Source of the DNA: Dethiobacter sp.
GTDB taxonomy: Bacteria; Bacillota; Dethiobacteria; DTU022; UBA8154
NCBI GenBank assembly: GCA_020725665.1
Contig: DYEO01000065.1
Location: 1-64,000 of the forward strand
Direction of reading: 5' to 3'
DNA length: 64,000 bases
Shown here: positions 17,462-27,188 of the stretch, in pieces
Numbering within the stretch: position 1 is the stretch's first letter
Layout: every line of letters begins with the position of its first letter
Translations under genes and position numbers: made by a program
The notes under the pieces: model-generated
The model's database searches: none
What the model saw: the letters and a program-made list of their open reading frames with translations, nothing else
Told to the model about the DNA's origin: nothing

Positions 17462-18301
17462 ATGGATGATAAAAAAAAGCGCCTGGATCTTCTGCTTGTC
17501 GAAAAAGGATATTTTACGAACCGTAACCGTGCCCGCTCCGAGATAATGGCCGGAAATGTCTTTGTGAACGGTCGGAGAGAGGATAAACCGGGAACATTTG
17601 TCCGGGCGGCAGCTCAGGTTGAGCTGCAAAACAGGGAAAATCCCTATGTGAGCCGGGGCGGTTTAAAATTAAGAAAAGCTCTCGAACATTTCTCTATTGA
17701 CCTGCAGGACAAGGTTGTGCTTGATCTGGGGGCTTCGACGGGAGGGTTCACGCAGTGTGCCCTCGAGGCAGGGGCGCGGAAGGTTTTTGCCCTTGATGTG
17801 GGTTACGGACAACTGGCCTGGGAACTTCGCACCGATCCCCGGGTTATCAGCATGGAACGCTTTAATGCCCGATTTCTTAAAAAAGACGACCTGCCCAGTT
17901 TGCCACACCTGGCAACTATTGATGTTTCCTTTATTTCGCTGAAGATTATTATTCCCGTGGTAGCCGAACTGGCAATTAATGAAATAATCTGCCTTGTCAA
18001 ACCACAGTTTGAGGCCCTCCCTGAACAGGTGGGAAAAAAAGGGGTTGTTAAAGATCCGCAGTTGCATGTGCAGATATTAAGCGGCATTGTGAAACTGGCA
18101 CGACGGTTTTCTTACGAGGTGCGGGGGCTGACCTTTTCTCCAATTAAAGGGCCAAAGGGCAATATTGAGTACCTGCTCTACCTGTCCTTCGCCGGGGAAA
18201 AACATGCTGAATCGGGGAAGACCACCCCTGCATCCTGTGCAATGGAAATACGCTCTGTCGTTTCCCAGGCCTGGGAAACCCTCCAGGATAAACGGACGTA
18301 A
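17462..18301 (+). CDS. tlyA: TlyA-family rRNA 2'-O-methyltransferase
   Basis: This 279-residue protein has an N-terminal S4 RNA-binding domain (RLDLLLVEKGYFTNRNRARS). An FtsJ-like methyltransferase domain follows, with the SAM site DLGASTGGFTQCALEAGA and the motif IDVSFISL. TlyA proteins 2'-O-methylate ribosomal RNA; older annotation calls them haemolysins. The ATG immediately follows the dxs stop. The last 30 or so residues are less typical and run into a repeat region. Confidence 0.92.
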   Translation: MDDKKKRLDLLLVEKGYFTNRNRARSEIMAGNVFVNGRREDKPGTFVRAAAQVELQNRENPYVSRGGLKLRKALEHFSIDLQDKVVLDLGASTGGFTQCALEAGARKVFALDVGYGQLAWELRTDPRVISMERFNARFLKKDDLPSLPHLATIDVSFISLKIIIPVVAELAINEIICLVKPQFEALPEQVGKKGVVKDPQLHVQILSGIVKLARRFSYEVRGLTFSPIKGPKGNIEYLLYLSFAGEKHAESGKTTPASCAMEIRSVVSQAWETLQDKRT

Positions 18302-18309
18302 ATGGCATG

Positions 18310-18394
18310 GTTGTCCGGGCGGGCGCGGAAACCTGCCCCTACATCCATTTCTGTATTTAAGGAATTGTCGTCCGGGCGGGCACGGAGACCCGCC
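18310..18394. repeat. GC-rich interspersed repeat, two diverged inverted units
   Basis: Two related units, 18310-18342 and 18368-18394, fill the tlyA-nadK gap. Reverse-complemented, they match the GTAGGGGCGGG-type repeat at 20-45 and 29950-29979 with a few substitutions. No gene is seen in this 131-base gap. Confidence 0.6.
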
Positions 18395-18432
18395 ACTGCA
18401 TTCCATATCTGCATTAAGCAGGGGGTTAAGGC

Positions 18433-19287
18433 TTGTTCAAAGGTATTGGCGTGGTGCCCAACTGGCAAAAGAAGAATGTCTCGCAGGTTATTGCCGACAT
18501 ACAGAAATTTTTTGAAACACACGCGGTTCCCGTTTATATTACCCCTACAGAGGACCCCCTTTTGCACCTGGCATCGCCTATCGCAGAGATGAAGGATTGG
18601 CCGCAAAAAGTTGACCTGGTCATTGTCGTCGGTGGTGACGGCACATTCCTGCGGGTGGCACGGGAAGTCGCCGATATGGGACTCCCTATCCTGGGGATTA
18701 ACCTGGGGTATAAGGGTTTTCTTGCGGAAATTGAAGTGGGAAACCTGGAATCATACCTGCAAAAGCTGATTGCCGGTGATTATTATATCGGCGAACGCAT
18801 GATGTTGCAGACCTCTGTAATACGGGAGGATAAATGTGTTTTCACCTCCCAGTCCCTGAACGATGTGATTATCTCCCGCGGTCCTTTTTCGCGCATCATC
18901 AAGCTGGATACCTTTATCAACAACGATTTCCTGGAAAGCTACCCGGGAGACGGTTTGATCATTGCCACACCTACCGGATCCACTGGTTATTCTCTTTCTG
19001 CCGGTGGTCCGGTGGTCAACCCCTCGTTACAGCTGCTCCTGGTTACGCCGATTTGTCCCCACTTGCTTTACCAGCGTTCCGTAATTGTGGATCGGAACGA
19101 TCTGGTTTCAATAGTTGTGGCTACCAGTTCGGCTGATATTTATCTCACCCTTGACGGCCAGGAAGGGTTTGCCCTGCAACATAACGACTGTATCAAGGTA
19201 AAACGGGCTGACTGCTTTACCCGGGTGGTCATCTTCGCGGAGAGTAACTTTTATAAGATACTGCACGACAAGTTACTGGAGGCCTGA
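18433..19287 (+). CDS. nadK: NAD kinase
   Basis: This 284-residue protein phosphorylates NAD to NADP. It carries the VVGGDGTFLRVAREVADMG motif, GINLGYKGFLAE, and GDGLIIATPTGSTGYSLSAGGPVV. The start is TTG at 18433 behind GGGGGTTAAGGC. Its position between tlyA and recN is normal for Clostridia, but argR, which usually follows, is missing. Confidence 0.95.
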   Translation: MFKGIGVVPNWQKKNVSQVIADIQKFFETHAVPVYITPTEDPLLHLASPIAEMKDWPQKVDLVIVVGGDGTFLRVAREVADMGLPILGINLGYKGFLAEIEVGNLESYLQKLIAGDYYIGERMMLQTSVIREDKCVFTSQSLNDVIISRGPFSRIIKLDTFINNDFLESYPGDGLIIATPTGSTGYSLSAGGPVVNPSLQLLLVTPICPHLLYQRSVIVDRNDLVSIVVATSSADIYLTLDGQEGFALQHNDCIKVKRADCFTRVVIFAESNFYKILHDKLLEA

Positions 19288-19315
19288 AAAGGGCCTGGGG
19301 GGGGGGTATTTAGCG

Positions 19316-21004
19316 TTGCTTTCTTTGTTGCATATGCGCGATTTCGCCCTCATTGACGATCTTAGCCTGGAATTCTTCGAGGGATTGAATGTACTCACCG
19401 GGGAGACGGGGGCGGGGAAATCAATTCTTATCGGGGCGATCAGTCTTATCCTGGGGGAGCGTTCTTCCAACGAACAGATCCGCTCCGGGGCAGAGCAGGC
19501 CCTCGTGGAGGCGATCTTTCATTGTTCTCCTGAAGATTCACAGATTATGGAGCAGTTGGACAGGTATGGGGTTTCCCCCAATGCAGAGATCGTAATCTCC
19601 CGGGAAATATCCCAGCGTGGCCGTAATATTTGCCGTATCAACGGACGTGCCGTTCCGTTGACCGCCTTAAAAGAACTGGGTGGTTTGCTGGTGGACCTGC
19701 ATGGTCAACATAGCCACCAATCCCTATTAAAAACAGATCAACATCTTTTACTGCTGGATGAATTCGGTGGGGTCGCATTGGCGGAATGTAAAAACGGCTA
19801 TATAAAAGAGTTTAACCGCCTGCAGCAGATCCGGCAAAGTTTACAATCCCTCGGTATGAGTGAAACGGAGAGGGAACGGAAACTGGAGCTACTCCGTTAT
19901 CAAAGAGATGAAATTATGGCTGCCAAACTTGATGAGGCTGAGGAAGAGAGCCTGCGTCAGCGGTTAATGCTCCTGGATAATATGGAAAAACTGCTTAACA
20001 TGGCAAACAGGGCCTACGGGGAGATTTATGAGGGGAACCATAACAGCATGCCTGTGGTGGACAGGCTCAACAGTATCACAGCCGAGATGGCTTCTCTGCA
20101 AGGGGTCGACCCAAAACTTCCAGAATATATAATGGTGCTCGAAGAGGTTACTACGGCCCTGACCGAATTGAGTCACGATATTTTTGCCTACCGGGAGAGC
20201 CTCACATTTTTTCCGGAAGAAAGGTTTGAAATTGAAAGTCGCCTGGAACTGTACCGCCGTATCAGGAAAAAATACGGCCCCACGCTTGATGAGGCCCTTG
20301 CCTTTGCTGAAAAATGCCGGCAGGAGATAGATTTTCTGGAAAACAGCACTGCGGAGGCCTTGGCCCTGCAAGAAGAAGAGGTAATCCAGTATCAGAAAAT
20401 GGAAGAACAGGCTTTCCAGTTAAGTTCTATGCGCAAAAAGGCCGCTTTCCTGCTGGAGCAGGGAGTAACAGTTGCTTTAAAGGAATTGAGCATGCAGGAT
20501 GCACGCTTTGCCGTTGCATTTGAACAGTGTGAAAAACCGGATCGAACGGGGAGAGATGAGGTCGAGTTTTTATTTTCCTCGAACAGGGGTGAGCCGTTAA
20601 AGCCATTGGCTCGCATTATCTCTGCCGGTGAGATGTCCCGTGTTATGCTGGCGTTAAAAAGTATGCTTGCTGCTCAGGATCGTATTCCCACGCTCATATT
20701 TGACGAAATAGACAGTGGCATAGGGGGAAAAACGGTGCAAAAGGTTGCGGAGAGAATGGCCCGACTGGGATTAAACCACCAGGTTATCTGTGTGACACAC
20801 AGTTCCCAGATTGCCTGCGCGGCCGACCATCATTACTATATTTATAAAGAAATAAACGACGGACGTACTTGTACCCGCGTACGCTATCTCGAAGATGAAA
20901 GCAGAATCTCGGAGATAGCCCGCCTGCTTGACGGCAGCAGCGATGATATGCTCTCGCTTAGACATGCCGCAGAGTTGCTTTTAAAAAAGCGGCGCCACGG
21001 GTAA
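19316..21004 (+). CDS. recN: DNA repair protein RecN
   Basis: This 562-residue SMC-like ATPase acts in double-strand break repair. It has Walker A (GETGAGKSILIGAI) right after the MLSLLHMRDFALIDDLSL start, two coiled-coil arms in the middle, the signature ISAGEMSRVMLALKSML and Walker B (TLIFDEIDSGIGG). The start codon is TTG at 19316, which gives the usual RecN N-terminus. A terminator lies 115 bases after the stop. Confidence 0.96.
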   Translation: MLSLLHMRDFALIDDLSLEFFEGLNVLTGETGAGKSILIGAISLILGERSSNEQIRSGAEQALVEAIFHCSPEDSQIMEQLDRYGVSPNAEIVISREISQRGRNICRINGRAVPLTALKELGGLLVDLHGQHSHQSLLKTDQHLLLLDEFGGVALAECKNGYIKEFNRLQQIRQSLQSLGMSETERERKLELLRYQRDEIMAAKLDEAEEESLRQRLMLLDNMEKLLNMANRAYGEIYEGNHNSMPVVDRLNSITAEMASLQGVDPKLPEYIMVLEEVTTALTELSHDIFAYRESLTFFPEERFEIESRLELYRRIRKKYGPTLDEALAFAEKCRQEIDFLENSTAEALALQEEEVIQYQKMEEQAFQLSSMRKKAAFLLEQGVTVALKELSMQDARFAVAFEQCEKPDRTGRDEVEFLFSSNRGEPLKPLARIISAGEMSRVMLALKSMLAAQDRIPTLIFDEIDSGIGGKTVQKVAERMARLGLNHQVICVTHSSQIACAADHHYYIYKEINDGRTCTRVRYLEDESRISEIARLLDGSSDDMLSLRHAAELLLKKRRHG

Positions 21005-21118
21005 AAATATTTTTAAAAAACTCATTAAAATATGGAACCGTTGTTATGTATCCGGCAGAGCGAAATTATTTTCAGAGCTGCTCTTTTAAAGCTTAAGTCA
21101 GTTTGTTTGTTTATACGG

Positions 21119-21143
21119 TTTCCCTTAGCAAGGGAAATTTTTT
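21119..21143 (+). terminator. Intrinsic terminator after recN
   Basis: An 8-bp stem TTTCCCTT/AAGGGAAA (21119-21137) with a three-base loop is followed by six T residues. It ends the nadK-recN transcription unit before spoIVB. Confidence 0.75.
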
Positions 21144-21187
21144 GTTATTAATACCAAATAAAACATCTTCCTTTGTGTCACCTTCAG

Positions 21188-21217
21188 GCATAAAAAAAAC
21201 TCCCGCAGGCAAATTTA
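21188..21217 (+). promoter_or_regulatory. Sigma-F/sigma-G type promoter for spoIVB
   Basis: GCATA (21188-21192), then 15 bases, then GGCAAATTTA (21208-21217). This fits the forespore consensus (GYATA, N15, GGNNANANTW) with one mismatch. In Bacillus spoIVB is transcribed in the forespore by sigma-F and sigma-G, which fits. Confidence 0.6.
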
Positions 21218-21257
21218 AAATTGTTTAAGTTAAACGTTTGCAGCGGGAGGGACAAAA

Positions 21258-22565
21258 ATGAAAAGAAATACCGGAAAACTGTTCATTGTAATTGCTGCAA
21301 TGCTTTTATTCCTGATGATAGCCATGCCTTTAAACGTGCGGAGCAAACTGAAAAATGACATTCGGCTTTTTGAAGGACAGGAGCATTTACTGCAACTGCA
21401 ATTACCTTTGGATCTCTACATCAGAGCTGATAAACCGGGAATAATCGGAATAAACGGTTCGCCGGCACGGGGCGGTCAATATAATCGCCTGTCGCTGCGC
21501 AACGACCTTTCCCTCACGGGTCTGGCCAGCGGCAGCGTAAACCTGGAGTTCAGTCTTTTTAATGGTTTAATTCCCATACGTCAGCTTACAGTAAGTGTGT
21601 TGCCGGAAAAAGAAGTGATTGTAGGTGGCCATTCCATCGGCATAAAACTACATGAAAATGGCGTTATTGTTGCCGGATATTTTTACCTGAAAAGGGGAGA
21701 GGATTTGTTTTCTCCCGCGGAAGAAGCGGGAATAAAGATTGGCGACCTCATAATTTCCCTGAATGATTATGTACTTAAGGATATTGAAAGGGCTGCATCC
21801 ATAATTAAAAGAGAAGCATCCCGCGGACCTTTAAAACTTACGGTGAAACGCAAGAGTGAAACCTTTAACGTGACTATATCACCTTTTTTATGCCAGGAGT
21901 CGGAAGAGTACCGTATCGGATTGTATATCAGGGATACGGCCGCGGGAGTGGGAACGCTTACTTTTTACGATCCGCTGAGCCAATGCTACGGAGCACTGGG
22001 CCATGTAATTACCGATCTTGATTCAAACATTCCTTTGGAAATTAACGAAGGCGTTATTGTCCAGGCAGATGTAATCAATATTAAAATGGCACAGCGCGGT
22101 CAGCCGGGAGAAAAGGCAGGGATTTTCCGTGAAGGGGATAAAATTTTGGGGACGATTGAAAAGAATACGCAAAGCGGCATCTACGGGAAAATAGATAATT
22201 TGGGCTATTATGTTACCCCATATACAGAACCGTTACCGGTCGCCCTGGCTTTTCAGGTGGAAAACGGCCCGGCGGAAATGCTTACCGTGCTGGAAGGAAA
22301 TAAGATTCAAAGCTTTATGGTGCAAATTGAAAGAACTAATAATCAAAACAAACCAGGCGATAAGGGTATAATTTTCCGCATTGTTGACGAACAATTACTG
22401 GAGATTACGGGTGGTATTGTCCAGGGAATGAGCGGCAGCCCTATTATTCAGAACGGTCGTATTGTGGGAGCGGTAACACATGTATTTGTAAATGATCCGG
22501 CCAGAGGGTACGCAATTTATGCTGAGTGGATGCTCAATGAAAGCGGTATTTATCCCCTTTATTAA
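21258..22565 (+). CDS. spoIVB: SpoIVB serine peptidase (S55)
   Basis: This 435-residue protease is secreted from the forespore to trigger pro-sigma-K processing. It has one N-terminal membrane segment (about residues 7-26) and a PDZ domain (roughly 110-200; [17 protein letters not shown]). The S55 domain follows, with the catalytic His in [10 protein letters not shown] and the Ser in [14 protein letters not shown]. The ATG at 21258 is preceded by GCGGGAGGG; that ribosome binding site lies in the 3' arm of an inverted repeat starting at 21201. It precedes spo0A as in Bacillus. Confidence 0.95.
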   Translation: MKRNTGKLFIVIAAMLLFLMIAMPLNVRSKLKNDIRLFEGQEHLLQLQLPLDLYIRADKPGIIGINGSPARGGQYNRLSLRNDLSLTGLASGSVNLEFSLFNGLIPIRQLTVSVLPEKEVIVGGHSIGIKLHENGVIVAGYFYLKRGEDLFSPAEEAGIKIGDLIISLNDYVLKDIERAASIIKREASRGPLKLTVKRKSETFNVTISPFLCQESEEYRIGLYIRDTAAGVGTLTFYDPLSQCYGALGHVITDLDSNIPLEINEGVIVQADVINIKMAQRGQPGEKAGIFREGDKILGTIEKNTQSGIYGKIDNLGYYVTPYTEPLPVALAFQVENGPAEMLTVLEGNKIQSFMVQIERTNNQNKPGDKGIIFRIVDEQLLEITGGIVQGMSGSPIIQNGRIVGAVTHVFVNDPARGYAIYAEWMLNESGIYPLY

Positions 22566-22622
22566 AATATATACTTCAATTGGAAAATATTTTAAAAATA
22601 ATAAAATATTTTTTTTGGAAAA

Positions 22623-22651
22623 GAAGGAGAATTCTACCTCCAATGTCGAAT
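22623..22651 (+). promoter_or_regulatory. Sigma-H promoter overlapped by a Spo0A box, upstream of spo0A
   Basis: GAAGGAGAA (22623-22631), then 13 bases, then GTCGAAT (22645-22651), resembles the sigma-H consensus (RNAGGAWWW, N11-12, RNNGAAT). A perfect Spo0A box TGTCGAA occupies 22644-22650, on top of the -10 element. This suggests sigma-H transcription with direct autoregulation by Spo0A. Confidence 0.6.
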
Positions 22652-22690
22652 AATTATACATCTTCAATACGTAAAGGGGAGGCAGAAACA

Positions 22691-23491
22691 ATGTTGAAAG
22701 TTCTGGTGGCGGATGACAACAAGGAGTTTAACGAGCTGGTGACGGAGTATTTAAACAGGGAACCTGATATAGAAGTTGTGGGAAATGCTTTTAATGGTCG
22801 TGATGTTCTTGAAATAATTCCAGAAGTTTTACCCGATATTATTCTTCTCGACATTATCATGCCTCACCTGGATGGCATCAGTGTTCTTGAAGAACTGAAT
22901 AAAATGGATATATATCCCCATCCGCGGGTAATTATGCTCACAGCGTTTGGTCATGAGAATATTACACAGCGGGCTGTTGAGTTGGGGGCTTCATATTATA
23001 TACTAAAACCTTTCAAGTTGGAAGTTTTGGTGGAAAGAATCCGCCAGCTGGGGCGGGATCTGCTGCCGGGAAGGGAGCTGGTTTCTCCTCCGGTTAAAAG
23101 TATTACCATGAAAAAAAGCAATGGTGATTACATTGAGGAAATAACAGAGATTATACATGAAATAGGTATTCCTGCTCATATTAAAGGCTATCTTTATCTG
23201 CGCGATGCCATTGCCATGGTGGTTGAGGAGATCGAATTACTTGGTTCAGTGACGAAAATATTATATCCCCGTATTGCTCAAAAATATGAAACAACCCCCA
23301 GCCGGGTGGAGAGGGCAATCCGGCATGCAATTGAAGTGGCATGGTCCCGCAACAATATTGAGACGATTAAGAAATTTTTCGGCTATACCATTAACACGGA
23401 AAAAGGTAAACCTACAAATTCAGAATTTATTGCCCTTGTGGCGGATCGAATTCGTTTAAAAAACAAAAAATATGAATACAAAGTACTTTAG
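22691..23491 (+). CDS. spo0A: Sporulation master regulator Spo0A
   Basis: This 266-residue response regulator has a receiver domain (acidic pair in VADDNKEF, phosphorylated Asp in [14 protein letters not shown], Thr in VIMLTAFG, Lys in YYILKPF). A linker and the Spo0A C-terminal DNA-binding domain follow ([48 protein letters not shown]). The ATG at 22691 has AAAGGGGAGG upstream, and in-frame codons further up lie in the promoter region. It is single-gene transcribed, ending at a strong terminator. Confidence 0.97.
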   Translation: MLKVLVADDNKEFNELVTEYLNREPDIEVVGNAFNGRDVLEIIPEVLPDIILLDIIMPHLDGISVLEELNKMDIYPHPRVIMLTAFGHENITQRAVELGASYYILKPFKLEVLVERIRQLGRDLLPGRELVSPPVKSITMKKSNGDYIEEITEIIHEIGIPAHIKGYLYLRDAIAMVVEEIELLGSVTKILYPRIAQKYETTPSRVERAIRHAIEVAWSRNNIETIKKFFGYTINTEKGKPTNSEFIALVADRIRLKNKKYEYKVL

Positions 23492-23556
23492 CGGGGTTTT
23501 GTGATACAGTTATGTGTAAAGTGTAAGGAAAAACCTTGAATTGTATTTAATTGATA

Positions 23557-23588
23557 AAAAGGAAACGTCTGTGACGTTTCCTTTTTTT
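23557..23588 (+). terminator. Intrinsic terminator after spo0A
   Basis: A perfect 13-bp hairpin (AAAAGGAAACGTC with GACGTTTCCTTTT, three-base loop) is followed by a run of T residues. It is the strongest terminator in the window. Confidence 0.9.
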
Positions 23589-23656
23589 ATAAATTATATG
23601 AAATAAAGCATACTAAAAGAAAAGGACAAAATTTGGGCGAAGACGGGTGCTTTTAA

Positions 23657-24778
23657 GTGCCGAATGGCTTAGTAAAGGGCGTAGTGAAAAAAGACAGCCG
23701 GACAAAAAATTTGTGCAAAAGGCTTTGTTCCGGAGATATTGCCCTGGTTGCACACGAGAACATTGATGCCGTTGCCGCTCAGGAGTTAGCTGAAAAAAAA
23801 ATTAAAGCCGTGCTCAATAGTTGCAACAGTTTTACTGGGGAATACCCTGTTTACGGAGCACAGATTCTGGTGAAAGAAGGTATTCTTCTTCTCGACAAGT
23901 TCGGTATGGAGATATTTAACCTGATTAATGAAGGTGATAATATTGAAATACGGGGCAGCGCAGTGGTGCGCTGCGGCACATTGCTGGGAAGGGGAAGGAT
24001 GTTTACAACACAACTCGTACGCGAGAATATGTTAAGGGCGGAGCAGAACCTGCACAGCCAACTGGATTATTTCGTACAGAATACACTCGAATACGCCCGT
24101 AAAGAAAAAGATCTTCTCCTGGGATCGCTGGCCCTTCCCCGTATCAAGACTAAAATTAAGGGAAAACATGTTCTTGTTGTGATCCGGGGGAAAAATTATA
24201 AGCAGGATCTACGTACCATCCAATCCTATATCCGGGAGGTAAGGCCTATACTCATCGGTGTGGATGGAGGCGCGGATGCCCTGTGTGCCCTGAAATTGAC
24301 CCCCGATCTTGTAATCGGTGATATGGACAGCATCGGCGACAGTACGCTGAAAAAAGCCGGTGAGATTATCGTTCATGCTTATGCGGATGGCAGAGCACCG
24401 GGGCTTAAACGTGTCGCAGAGCTTGGCTTAAAGGCAAAAATAGCGTCTGTTCCGGGAACGAGCGAAGATTTGGCTCTTTTATTGGCCTACGAAAAAAAAG
24501 CTCTTTTAATTGTTGTTGTGGGGGCCCATTCACACATGACGGATTTCCTGGAAAAAGGAAGGAAAGGGATGTCATCCACATTTCTCGTTCGCCTGAGAGT
24601 GGGAGAAAGGCTCGTGGACGCCAGGGGATTGACCCATCTTTACCGAAGCAGCATAAAATGGCACTACCTCACTGCTCTGCTTGCAGCCGCTCTTTTTCCA
24701 ATATTTATTATTTCAGCAGTTTCGCCGCTGGCCCGTCATTTTTTTTATCTCTTATTCTGGAAATTTGGCCTTTATTAA
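23657..24778 (+). CDS. steA: Putative cytokinetic ring protein SteA
   Basis: This 373-residue protein has an N-terminal SteA domain (GDIALVAHENIDAVAAQELAEKKIKAVLN), then a thiamine-pyrophosphokinase-like fold (IGVDGGADALCALKLTPDLVIGDMDSI). A C-terminal membrane helix (about residues 333-355) completes it. In actinobacteria SteA works with SteB at the division site; in Clostridia it normally sits next to an MctB-like gene, as here. It has a GTG start and no strong ribosome binding site. Confidence 0.85.
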   Translation: MPNGLVKGVVKKDSRTKNLCKRLCSGDIALVAHENIDAVAAQELAEKKIKAVLNSCNSFTGEYPVYGAQILVKEGILLLDKFGMEIFNLINEGDNIEIRGSAVVRCGTLLGRGRMFTTQLVRENMLRAEQNLHSQLDYFVQNTLEYARKEKDLLLGSLALPRIKTKIKGKHVLVVIRGKNYKQDLRTIQSYIREVRPILIGVDGGADALCALKLTPDLVIGDMDSIGDSTLKKAGEIIVHAYADGRAPGLKRVAELGLKAKIASVPGTSEDLALLLAYEKKALLIVVVGAHSHMTDFLEKGRKGMSSTFLVRLRVGERLVDARGLTHLYRSSIKWHYLTALLAAALFPIFIISAVSPLARHFFYLLFWKFGLY

Positions 24779-24802
24779 ATACAAGGTCAGGAGGTATAAA
24801 AA

Positions 24803-25639
24803 ATAGACCAGCAAAGCCACCTTTTATCATTGATAGCCGTTTTTATGGCACTTGGTATCGGTATACTCCTGGGTATTTCCATGGGTGACAGTACTCTTGC
24901 CTTCAATCAGATTGCCGTAATTGAAGAACTGGAGGGAAAAGTCCAGGACTACAGGCAGAAATATGAGGAAATTTCCATTCTTGTTGATGGACTGCAGTAT
25001 GAGTTGGCACAGTGGGAATATTTAAAAGATAAATATCTGCAACCGCTTTTCAAGGATACACTGCATCAGTCTTCTGTTACGCTAATCACCGGCGATTATT
25101 ATCCTGTAGAACTGATAAAATTTCTGGAAGAGAGCGGTTGTTCCTATCGCGCTTTTTTACTTGGCGCAACAAAACAGTGGAAAGATAAGCCATCTGCAGA
25201 TTTTTTTTTACAGCGGGATGATCTTGAAGTGGAAAAGAAAGCCGTATCCTCGTACGGTCAGATTCTTTGGGAAGTGGTACAGGACAGGGAAGAAAATGTT
25301 AAAAAGCATATGCTGATGTTGTTGCAAGGACAGGGATTACTGGAAGTAAAAAAATTCGCTCCTGCAGTTTTTGCTCAGGGTAATAATGAGGCAGTCAAGG
25401 AACAAAAAAATGTATTTTTGCTTACGGGAGATGTTCCTTTTGTTATCAGTGTCCTGCAACAGGGGATTGTGTTTGCAGATAACAATTTTATATGGATTGC
25501 AGTCAACCCGGAAATGGATATGCCAAACTTGTTAAACAAACGACACGGACTTCCGGGACAATGGTATACAATTGAAGACGGTGATACATATTTTGGGCGG
25601 ATCAAGCTTTGGGAGTTATTGTATGAACTCCAGCAATAA
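24803..25639 (+). CDS. MctB-like (copper transporter family) membrane protein, partner of SteA
   Basis: This 278-residue protein begins with a membrane helix of the MctB type (HLLSLIAVFMALGIGILLG). A coiled-coil follows (EELEGKVQDYRQKYEEI), then a globular domain. No ATG, GTG or TTG lies near the good ribosome binding site AGGAGGT (24789-24795). The codon seven bases after it is ATA (24803), and starting there gives the full family N-terminus (DQQSHLLSL). The next TTG, at 24830, lacks a ribosome binding site and would cut the helix. The ATA start could also reflect an ATG changed by sequencing error. The family name copper transporter is historical; in this context an envelope or division role is as likely. 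Confidence 0.8.
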   Translation: MDQQSHLLSLIAVFMALGIGILLGISMGDSTLAFNQIAVIEELEGKVQDYRQKYEEISILVDGLQYELAQWEYLKDKYLQPLFKDTLHQSSVTLITGDYYPVELIKFLEESGCSYRAFLLGATKQWKDKPSADFFLQRDDLEVEKKAVSSYGQILWEVVQDREENVKKHMLMLLQGQGLLEVKKFAPAVFAQGNNEAVKEQKNVFLLTGDVPFVISVLQQGIVFADNNFIWIAVNPEMDMPNLLNKRHGLPGQWYTIEDGDTYFGRIKLWELLYELQQ

Positions 25640-25662
25640 AAAAGAAGCGAAGGAGGGTACGA

Positions 25663-26343
25663 ATGTTTGTTTCCGCCGTGGTCCCGGCTTACAACGAAGA
25701 GGAGCGGGTGGGAAATACGGTAAGGGCACTGAAAAAAATCCCATCGCTGGGTGAGATCATCGTGGTTGATGACGGCTCTACGGATCGTACCGCCGTAGAA
25801 GCATGGAAGGCGGGGGCAGTGATATGCCGTCGCAGCAGTAACGGCGGCAAAAGCCAGTCTCTACGGGAGGGCGCCTGCCTTGCCAAGGGTGAAATATTGG
25901 CCTTTGTGGATGCGGATTTACAGGAGACGGCGCTGGAATTCAAGTGGTTAATTGATTCTGTAATCAACGACGAGGCGGATATGGTAATTGCAAGTTTAAA
26001 GACAAAGCGGCGGGCAGGCCTGGGTTTAACCAGGTCTTTGGCTTATTGGACCATTTTTATTTATACCGGAAGGAAGATGTCTGCACCCCTTTCCGGGCAG
26101 CGTGTACTAAAACGGGCTCTCTGGGAAAGTCTGTGTTTTCCGGCAGAAGGATACGCAGCGGAGGTTGCCCTAACGGTGGAAAGCCTGCGGCGCGGTTTTC
26201 GTGTTAAAGAAATACCCTTGCAGATGAGCCATCGCTATTACGGTAACGATCTCCATTCCTTTTTGCACCGCGGGCAACAGTTTTATGATCTACTGAAATT
26301 AATCGTGGCAAACAGCCGTACGGCGGGGGCAGGGGGGCGTTGA
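25663..26343 (+). CDS. Family 2 glycosyltransferase
   Basis: This 226-residue GT-A fold enzyme has VSAVVPAYNEEERVG, IIVVDDGSTDRT and the metal-binding DAD in LAFVDADLQE. The C-terminal part resembles polyprenol-phosphate glycosyltransferases but has no membrane helices. It overlaps the MraY-like gene by four bases (TTGA), so the two probably act together on an envelope polysaccharide. AAGGAGGG precedes the ATG. Confidence 0.85.
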   Translation: MFVSAVVPAYNEEERVGNTVRALKKIPSLGEIIVVDDGSTDRTAVEAWKAGAVICRRSSNGGKSQSLREGACLAKGEILAFVDADLQETALEFKWLIDSVINDEADMVIASLKTKRRAGLGLTRSLAYWTIFIYTGRKMSAPLSGQRVLKRALWESLCFPAEGYAAEVALTVESLRRGFRVKEIPLQMSHRYYGNDLHSFLHRGQQFYDLLKLIVANSRTAGAGGR

Positions 26344-27188
26344 CCGGGGATAATCTCCATCTGCCCCTTTTGCTGCTGTTGTCCATGGCGCTAACGTTTT
26401 TTCTGATGCCCCGTTTTATCGCCCTGCTCCAGCAGGGCGAAAGCGGTTTTACCGCTAACAATTATGAAGGGAAAAGGATTATCACCGCCGGAGGAGTAGT
26501 GATCCTGCCGGCGGTGATAATCCCTTTAATAATTTACACTGATACAATCACCTATCGCTTGCTGCTGATAATTTTCCTGGCCGGGATGGTTGCGCTGGGG
26601 CTGGTTGACGACTTGTTGGGAGAGAAAACTTGCAAGGGTTTCCGCGGGCATTTTGGGTTATTGTGGCGGGGAAAAAAAGTTTCCACCGGTCTCCTGAAAG
26701 CTGTTGGCGGGTTTTCCCTGGCATTGCTTGCCGCAGCGGGTGTTGGTGGTATCTACAGCATCGAGTGGCTGGTAAGGGGAGGTGTCCTGGCGCTGTTTGC
26801 CAACCTGTTCAACCTACTGGATACGCGGCCGGCGATGGCGGTAAAAGCTTTTTACCTTATTTCCCTAGCTTATATATTTTTTGGCGTGGGAGAGTTGTTA
26901 ATAATTTTCCTGCTCTGGGTCTCTCTATATGTTTACCTGCCTTGGGAACTCTCCCGTAAGGTCATGCTCGGGGATACGGGAGCATACCTGTTGGGAGGAA
27001 CCCTCGGTTTTATTACGATTTTCTCTTTCTCTTCAGGTAAACTTTACATTTTTTTAATTTTTCTTTTACTGGTGCACGTTTTGCTGGAAAGGTATTCTTT
27101 GAGCAACCTGCTGGAAAGGGGCGCACAGCGTTGTGAACTTTTGCGGTTTTACGGTTCTGCCATAATAAAGTGGAGGAGTAAACAATGA
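26340..27188 (+). CDS. MraY-like glycosyl-phosphate transferase
   Basis: This 282-residue polytopic protein has about nine hydrophobic segments. It carries signature pieces of the MraY/WecA superfamily: GLVDDLLGEKTCKGFRGHFG, NLFNLLDTRPAMAVK and MLGDTGAYLLGG. It would transfer a sugar phosphate to a polyprenyl phosphate. It is shorter than MraY and lies outside the mur cluster, so it is a paralogue. Its TTG start overlaps the preceding stop, and its own stop overlaps the next start (ATGA). Confidence 0.82.
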   Translation: MTGDNLHLPLLLLLSMALTFFLMPRFIALLQQGESGFTANNYEGKRIITAGGVVILPAVIIPLIIYTDTITYRLLLIIFLAGMVALGLVDDLLGEKTCKGFRGHFGLLWRGKKVSTGLLKAVGGFSLALLAAAGVGGIYSIEWLVRGGVLALFANLFNLLDTRPAMAVKAFYLISLAYIFFGVGELLIIFLLWVSLYVYLPWELSRKVMLGDTGAYLLGGTLGFITIFSFSSGKLYIFLIFLLLVHVLLERYSLSNLLERGAQRCELLRFYGSAIIKWRSKQ